From assembly GCA_009697485.1 (NCBI GenBank), contig SICY01000008.1, forward strand, positions 1 through 15,136: a stretch of DNA of 15,136 nucleotides, in the 5' to 3' direction. The stretch's first letter is position 1; the number at the start of each line of letters is the position of its first letter. The position numbers and the translations under genes were made by a program. This stretch comes from Nitrosarchaeum sp. (GTDB lineage: Archaea > Thermoproteota > Nitrososphaeria > Nitrososphaerales > Nitrosopumilaceae). The notes below the pieces were generated by a model. It made no database searches. It worked only from the letters and a program-made list of their open reading frames with translations, and had not been told where the DNA came from. Shown here one piece after another: positions 12,293-15,136 of this stretch.

Positions 12293-12519
12293 GACTTTAT
12301 CTCTTTTTTAAATATCCAGTTTTTTAATTTCGATAAAACCAAAACCCAAATCACTACTAGAATTATGGCAATAATTGCTTTTAGTATTGAAGTCAACAAC
12401 AAATCAAAATCACCATAACCAGAAATAGAAAAAGGACCTAAAATTGTCACTAGAATTCCTCCTCCAGCAATAATCAAAGCCCACATTGCAAACAAAAATC
12501 CAAAAAGCCCTATCTTCAA
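12289..12519 (-). CDS. Small membrane protein, two predicted helices
   Basis: A 76-residue protein with two hydrophobic helices (about GLFGFLFAMWALIIAGGGILV and LLLTSILKAIIAIILVVIWVLVL) joined by an acidic, Gly-containing loop (SGYGDFDLL). It ends in a basic tail KLKNWIFKKEIKS, expected in the cytoplasm. I do not recognise the family. The start is a TTG whose last two bases overlap the stop of the GlcNAc-1-P transferase gene; an internal ATG at residue 12 would cut the first helix. Position after that gene suggests a partner or accessory of lipid-linked sugar synthesis, but this is only context. Confidence 0.6.
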   Translation of the reverse strand: MKIGLFGFLFAMWALIIAGGGILVTILGPFSISGYGDFDLLLTSILKAIIAIILVVIWVLVLSKLKNWIFKKEIKS

Positions 12520-13508
12520 ATTTGTACCCTCATCATAAATGCAGTAATTATTGCTAGTATTCCTGAAAAAATTGCTAGCTTGAAAATTGCATATCCGACT
12601 TGTTTTTCAGATAATGGTCCAGCCGCAAGGATTAATCTCACTAGTGTAATAGGCGCAGTTTTATCACTAGTTGCTTGTAGTCTGAAATCCTCAGTGTGTT
12701 CTACTGGTTTTCCCTTGATTTGTCTGTGCTCTACAATTCGTTTCATGCTTGAGAGAAACAAAAAGGAGTTAATTATAGCCGGCAAAAGCGCAACAGCTGC
12801 AATAATTTCCACATGGCCCACAATTGCAATTGCACCATACATGGCACCCAAAGTCAAAGCACCAGAATCTCCAGGAAATATCTTGCTTGGAATTTTATGG
12901 TATTTGTAAAATGCCAACGAGGCAAATCCCAGCGGTAAACTAATTATTGCCATTTCATAGTTTTGTAAAATAAATAATGCAATGCTTAATGAGAAACTTG
13001 CAATTATCATAAAACCGCTTGCTACTCCATTTAGCACATCAATAGAATTAATTGTATTACCTGTAATTGGAATCATGAAAATTATCAATCCAAGATAAAG
13101 AGCAGGAATTTGGACTGTACCAAATAAAGGAAATGATAAATTAGAATCATATGTGCCAAGTAAAATTATTGGTGTTGCGGCAATTACTAGCGCAACTGGT
13201 TTGAACCATCCACTCATAACTTTTCTGTCATCTACATAACCAATCACAAATGCAATAAAACTAGTAATCATTATTGCAAGAATTTCATTTAATTGGAAAA
13301 ATCCATACAAAACAATCTCAGATGCAATAATTCCAGCAATAATTGAAGGACCGCCTGGTCTTACTACCATGACATGATCTTTTTTGTTCATGTCTTTGAC
13401 TGCAAGATTTCTTTTCTGCAGAAATTGAATTAATGGTGGAGTAATTACATATACTGTAAAAAATGCAATTACACATGAAATTATTGCAGGGATTATTAAT
13501 TCAGCCAA
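12516..13508 (-). CDS. GlcNAc-1-phosphate transferase family membrane enzyme (Alg7/AglH/MraY fold)
   Basis: A polytopic membrane enzyme of 330 residues in the polyprenyl-phosphate N-acetylhexosamine-1-phosphate transferase family. It loads a sugar phosphate from a UDP-sugar onto dolichyl phosphate, the first step of N-glycan assembly in archaea. Motifs are VRPGGPSI (residues 49-56), GYVDDRK with Asp93-Asp94, the nucleotide and Mg loop NTINSIDVLNG (151-161), PGDSGALTLGA (212-222) and the basic loop IVEHRQIKGKPVEH. About ten hydrophobic segments are visible. The start is TTG at 13508, directly abutting the hel308 stop in the same frame; the first helix requires it, since the next ATG is residue 40. 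No cell-wall genes are near, so dolichol glycan synthesis is favoured over peptidoglycan. Confidence 0.88.
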   Translation of the reverse strand: MAELIIPAIISCVIAFFTVYVITPPLIQFLQKRNLAVKDMNKKDHVMVVRPGGPSIIAGIIASEIVLYGFFQLNEILAIMITSFIAFVIGYVDDRKVMSGWFKPVALVIAATPIILLGTYDSNLSFPLFGTVQIPALYLGLIIFMIPITGNTINSIDVLNGVASGFMIIASFSLSIALFILQNYEMAIISLPLGFASLAFYKYHKIPSKIFPGDSGALTLGAMYGAIAIVGHVEIIAAVALLPAIINSFLFLSSMKRIVEHRQIKGKPVEHTEDFRLQATSDKTAPITLVRLILAAGPLSEKQVGYAIFKLAIFSGILAIITAFMMRVQI

Positions 13509-15136
13509 TTATCTAACCTTACGTAACTCTGACTTTATGTTATCTGCTAATGTTGAACCAATTTTATCTATTTCTGATAATTTATTCACCGGAATCTTTG
13601 CCAAATCATCTAGGGTCTTAATTCCATGTTTATACAGTGTTCTTGCCCTTATTCGTCCAATTCCCTTTACTTTAACTAAATCCAATAATTCTTCTCTAAT
13701 GCCATAAATAATTCGTCTTCGCAGATTCTCTAATTCATCAAGTAAATCTACACGCTCAACATGCTTTGAAATCTCTCTAAGGCAGTATGATAACCAATCC
13801 ACAGTCTCAACCATTCTATGCATATCTCCAGACTCGATTCCTAAATTATCAGAAAGGACCAACTCTGAAGATTCTGTAATCCATGACTGTAATGCAAGTA
13901 AACTCCTAGAGCAATCATATTCTGATATTGGTGCCAAAAGCTCAGAAGAGTGATTTGTTATCATAAGACTTGCAGTTTCATAGTCTTTCTGTCTAAGTGA
14001 GAATTTTGGAAAAAATTCCTCACAGCTTGAAATCAAATGTAAAAATCCAAAAGTGTGTTTTCTTTCTTTTGATACATTTTCAATTGCATCTCTAAAGTAA
14101 GTTGCAGTTAGTGGATCAATGTACAGCATTGAGGTCTTTTTTCCAAACTCTGTTGCAGCATATCTTTCACCTTTTTTAATAATTAAAAATGCACTTGTGA
14201 GAAATCGCAAAGAAATATCAATTGCAAACTTTATTGTTGCTTTTCTTGATTGCAATCCACCTAATGTTTGCAAAAAGAAATCCAGAATGTCTTCTTTTTT
14301 AATTCCAGGAGTAGTTACAATTATACTCAATACATGAGTTCTAAGGGATTTATCATCTGTAATTTTTGATACAATTGGTTCTGGTTCTCCGCGGACATAA
14401 TATTCCATTAGATCTTCGCTGTTTCCATTTCCAACAATAATTGATTCTCCGTAATTATCATATTGCGGTCTTCCAGCTCTGCCGCAGAGTTGCTTATACT
14501 CTAAAATACTAATTGGTCTGTTACCACCAACTTTAGCATTATACCTGTTGATATTTGATATGACTACTCTTCTTGCAGGGAGATTTACACCAGCAGCTAA
14601 AGTCGGTGTGGACGATAATAGTTTGATAGTTCCTTTACGAAATTCCGTTTCTATTGTTTGTCTGCAGTTTTGATTTAATCCAGCATGATGAAATGCTACT
14701 CCTTTTTTTATCAATATTGCCAGAGTTTTTACTAATTCAGTATGTTCATTATTTGATAGAATTTTTTTTGAAATCTTTTCTAGCTCTTCGGATTCTTTTT
14801 TTTCTAGTAATTGTGAAATAATATCAGCTGCCTTTGTTGCAAGTGCTTTTGAGCGAGTCCTAGTTTCTGCAAAAACTAGGGATTGTCCTCCATCTTTTAC
14901 TGATTGTACGCCTAAATCAATAGGAATTCCACGAAGACTAGGCTCAACATCAAATTTTTTGCCATCACTCATGATTACTTGCCCTGCATCATAGACTCCT
15001 TCTGAAAGAGGCACCGGTCTCCAGTCATTTTTTACCAAAATACAACCAAGCCAATTTGCTAGTTCATCAGAATTTGTTATGGTAGCACTAAGACCTACAA
15101 TCTGCGGTTTTGATGCCAATAATTTTAGTTGTGTTA
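13509..15136 (-). CDS. hel308: Hel308 DNA helicase, N-terminus outside window
   Basis: A superfamily 2, Ski2-like helicase that unwinds lagging-strand and stalled-fork DNA in archaea. The frame is open to the right edge (about 542 codons visible); family length of about 700 means the Walker A and DEAH motifs lie outside. Visible in order are motif III GLSATITN (about 15081-15095), motif IV QSLVFAETRT, and AFHHAGL. They are followed by motif V SSTPTLAAGVNLPARRVV, motif VI QLCGRAGRPQYD (about 14457-14492), a winged-helix and ratchet region, and a C-terminal helix-hairpin-helix, VKVKGIGRIRARTLYKHGI. The last carries the RAR-type segment that brakes the helicase. The following transferase gene starts immediately at its stop, implying cotranscription. 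Confidence 0.93.
   Translation of the reverse strand, partial: TQLKLLASKPQIVGLSATITNSDELANWLGCILVKNDWRPVPLSEGVYDAGQVIMSDGKKFDVEPSLRGIPIDLGVQSVKDGGQSLVFAETRTRSKALATKAADIISQLLEKKESEELEKISKKILSNNEHTELVKTLAILIKKGVAFHHAGLNQNCRQTIETEFRKGTIKLLSSTPTLAAGVNLPARRVVISNINRYNAKVGGNRPISILEYKQLCGRAGRPQYDNYGESIIVGNGNSEDLMEYYVRGEPEPIVSKITDDKSLRTHVLSIIVTTPGIKKEDILDFFLQTLGGLQSRKATIKFAIDISLRFLTSAFLIIKKGERYAATEFGKKTSMLYIDPLTATYFRDAIENVSKERKHTFGFLHLISSCEEFFPKFSLRQKDYETASLMITNHSSELLAPISEYDCSRSLLALQSWITESSELVLSDNLGIESGDMHRMVETVDWLSYCLREISKHVERVDLLDELENLRRRIIYGIREELLDLVKVKGIGRIRARTLYKHGIKTLDDLAKIPVNKLSEIDKIGSTLADNIKSELRKVR

Noticed and set aside
1..15136. Mobile element, phage, CRISPR or defence island
   Set aside because: No transposase, integrase, long terminal repeats, spaced direct repeats or defence-type domains were seen; all large genes are housekeeping or glycan-type.

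Overview
The window looks like a chromosomal stretch from an ammonia-oxidising archaeon of the Nitrosopumilus type (Thaumarchaeota/Nitrososphaerota). I infer this from the low GC content, an Alba chromatin protein, Hel308, an archaeal Trm112-like protein, a dolichyl-phosphate-type GlcNAc-1-P transferase, TATA boxes about 25 bp upstream of start codons (leaderless mRNAs), and GGTGA-type ribosome binding sites. The species is not determined. I see no mobile element, CRISPR array or phage gene.

Layout. Positions 1-1261 (-): argH, truncated by the left window edge. 1311-1634 (+): a MIP18/DUF59 Fe-S assembly protein, divergent from argH across one symmetric TATA box. 1631-4895 (-): a succinate dehydrogenase operon, sdhA-sdhC-sdhD-sdhB in transcription order. 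4992-5501 (+): a PadR-like regulator divergent from sdhA. 5563-6429 (+): an isocitrate lyase/PEP mutase family enzyme. 6456-6743 (-): alba. 6852-7430 (+): a HEAT-repeat protein whose last codons run into a tRNA-Ala(GGC) gene on the other strand (7399-7472). 7597-8442 (+): a ferredoxin-NADP reductase-like flavoprotein. 8484-8557 (+): tRNA-Pro(CGG). 8608-9210 (+): a divergent nucleotidyltransferase-like protein. 9211-9690: a 480-bp region with a 20-residue Lys/Ala microprotein (9294-9356, -), hairpins and repeated TGATCA palindromes. 9691-12292 (+): a tight four-gene unit of ilvE-like aminotransferase, Gfo/Idh/MocA dehydrogenase, Trm112-like protein and left-handed beta-helix acetyltransferase. 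12289-15136 (-): hel308 (5' end outside the window), a GlcNAc-1-phosphate transferase and a small membrane protein, converging on the previous unit.

How the genes may work together. SDH, the Fe-S assembly protein, FNR and the ICL-family enzyme are central carbon and redox functions. The dehydrogenase, acetyltransferase and GPT-family transferase could together serve sugar-nucleotide and lipid-linked glycan synthesis, with the aminotransferase either a branched-chain amino acid enzyme or a recruited partner; this is inference. The most unusual features are: the symmetric argH/DUF59 promoter that implies a later DUF59 start; the Lys-rich microprotein, which like alba has its stop codon inside the loop of a hairpin followed by a T-tract; the HEAT-protein/tRNA overlap; and the palindrome-rich 9211-9690 gap. 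I did not find an obvious new defence or mobile system.
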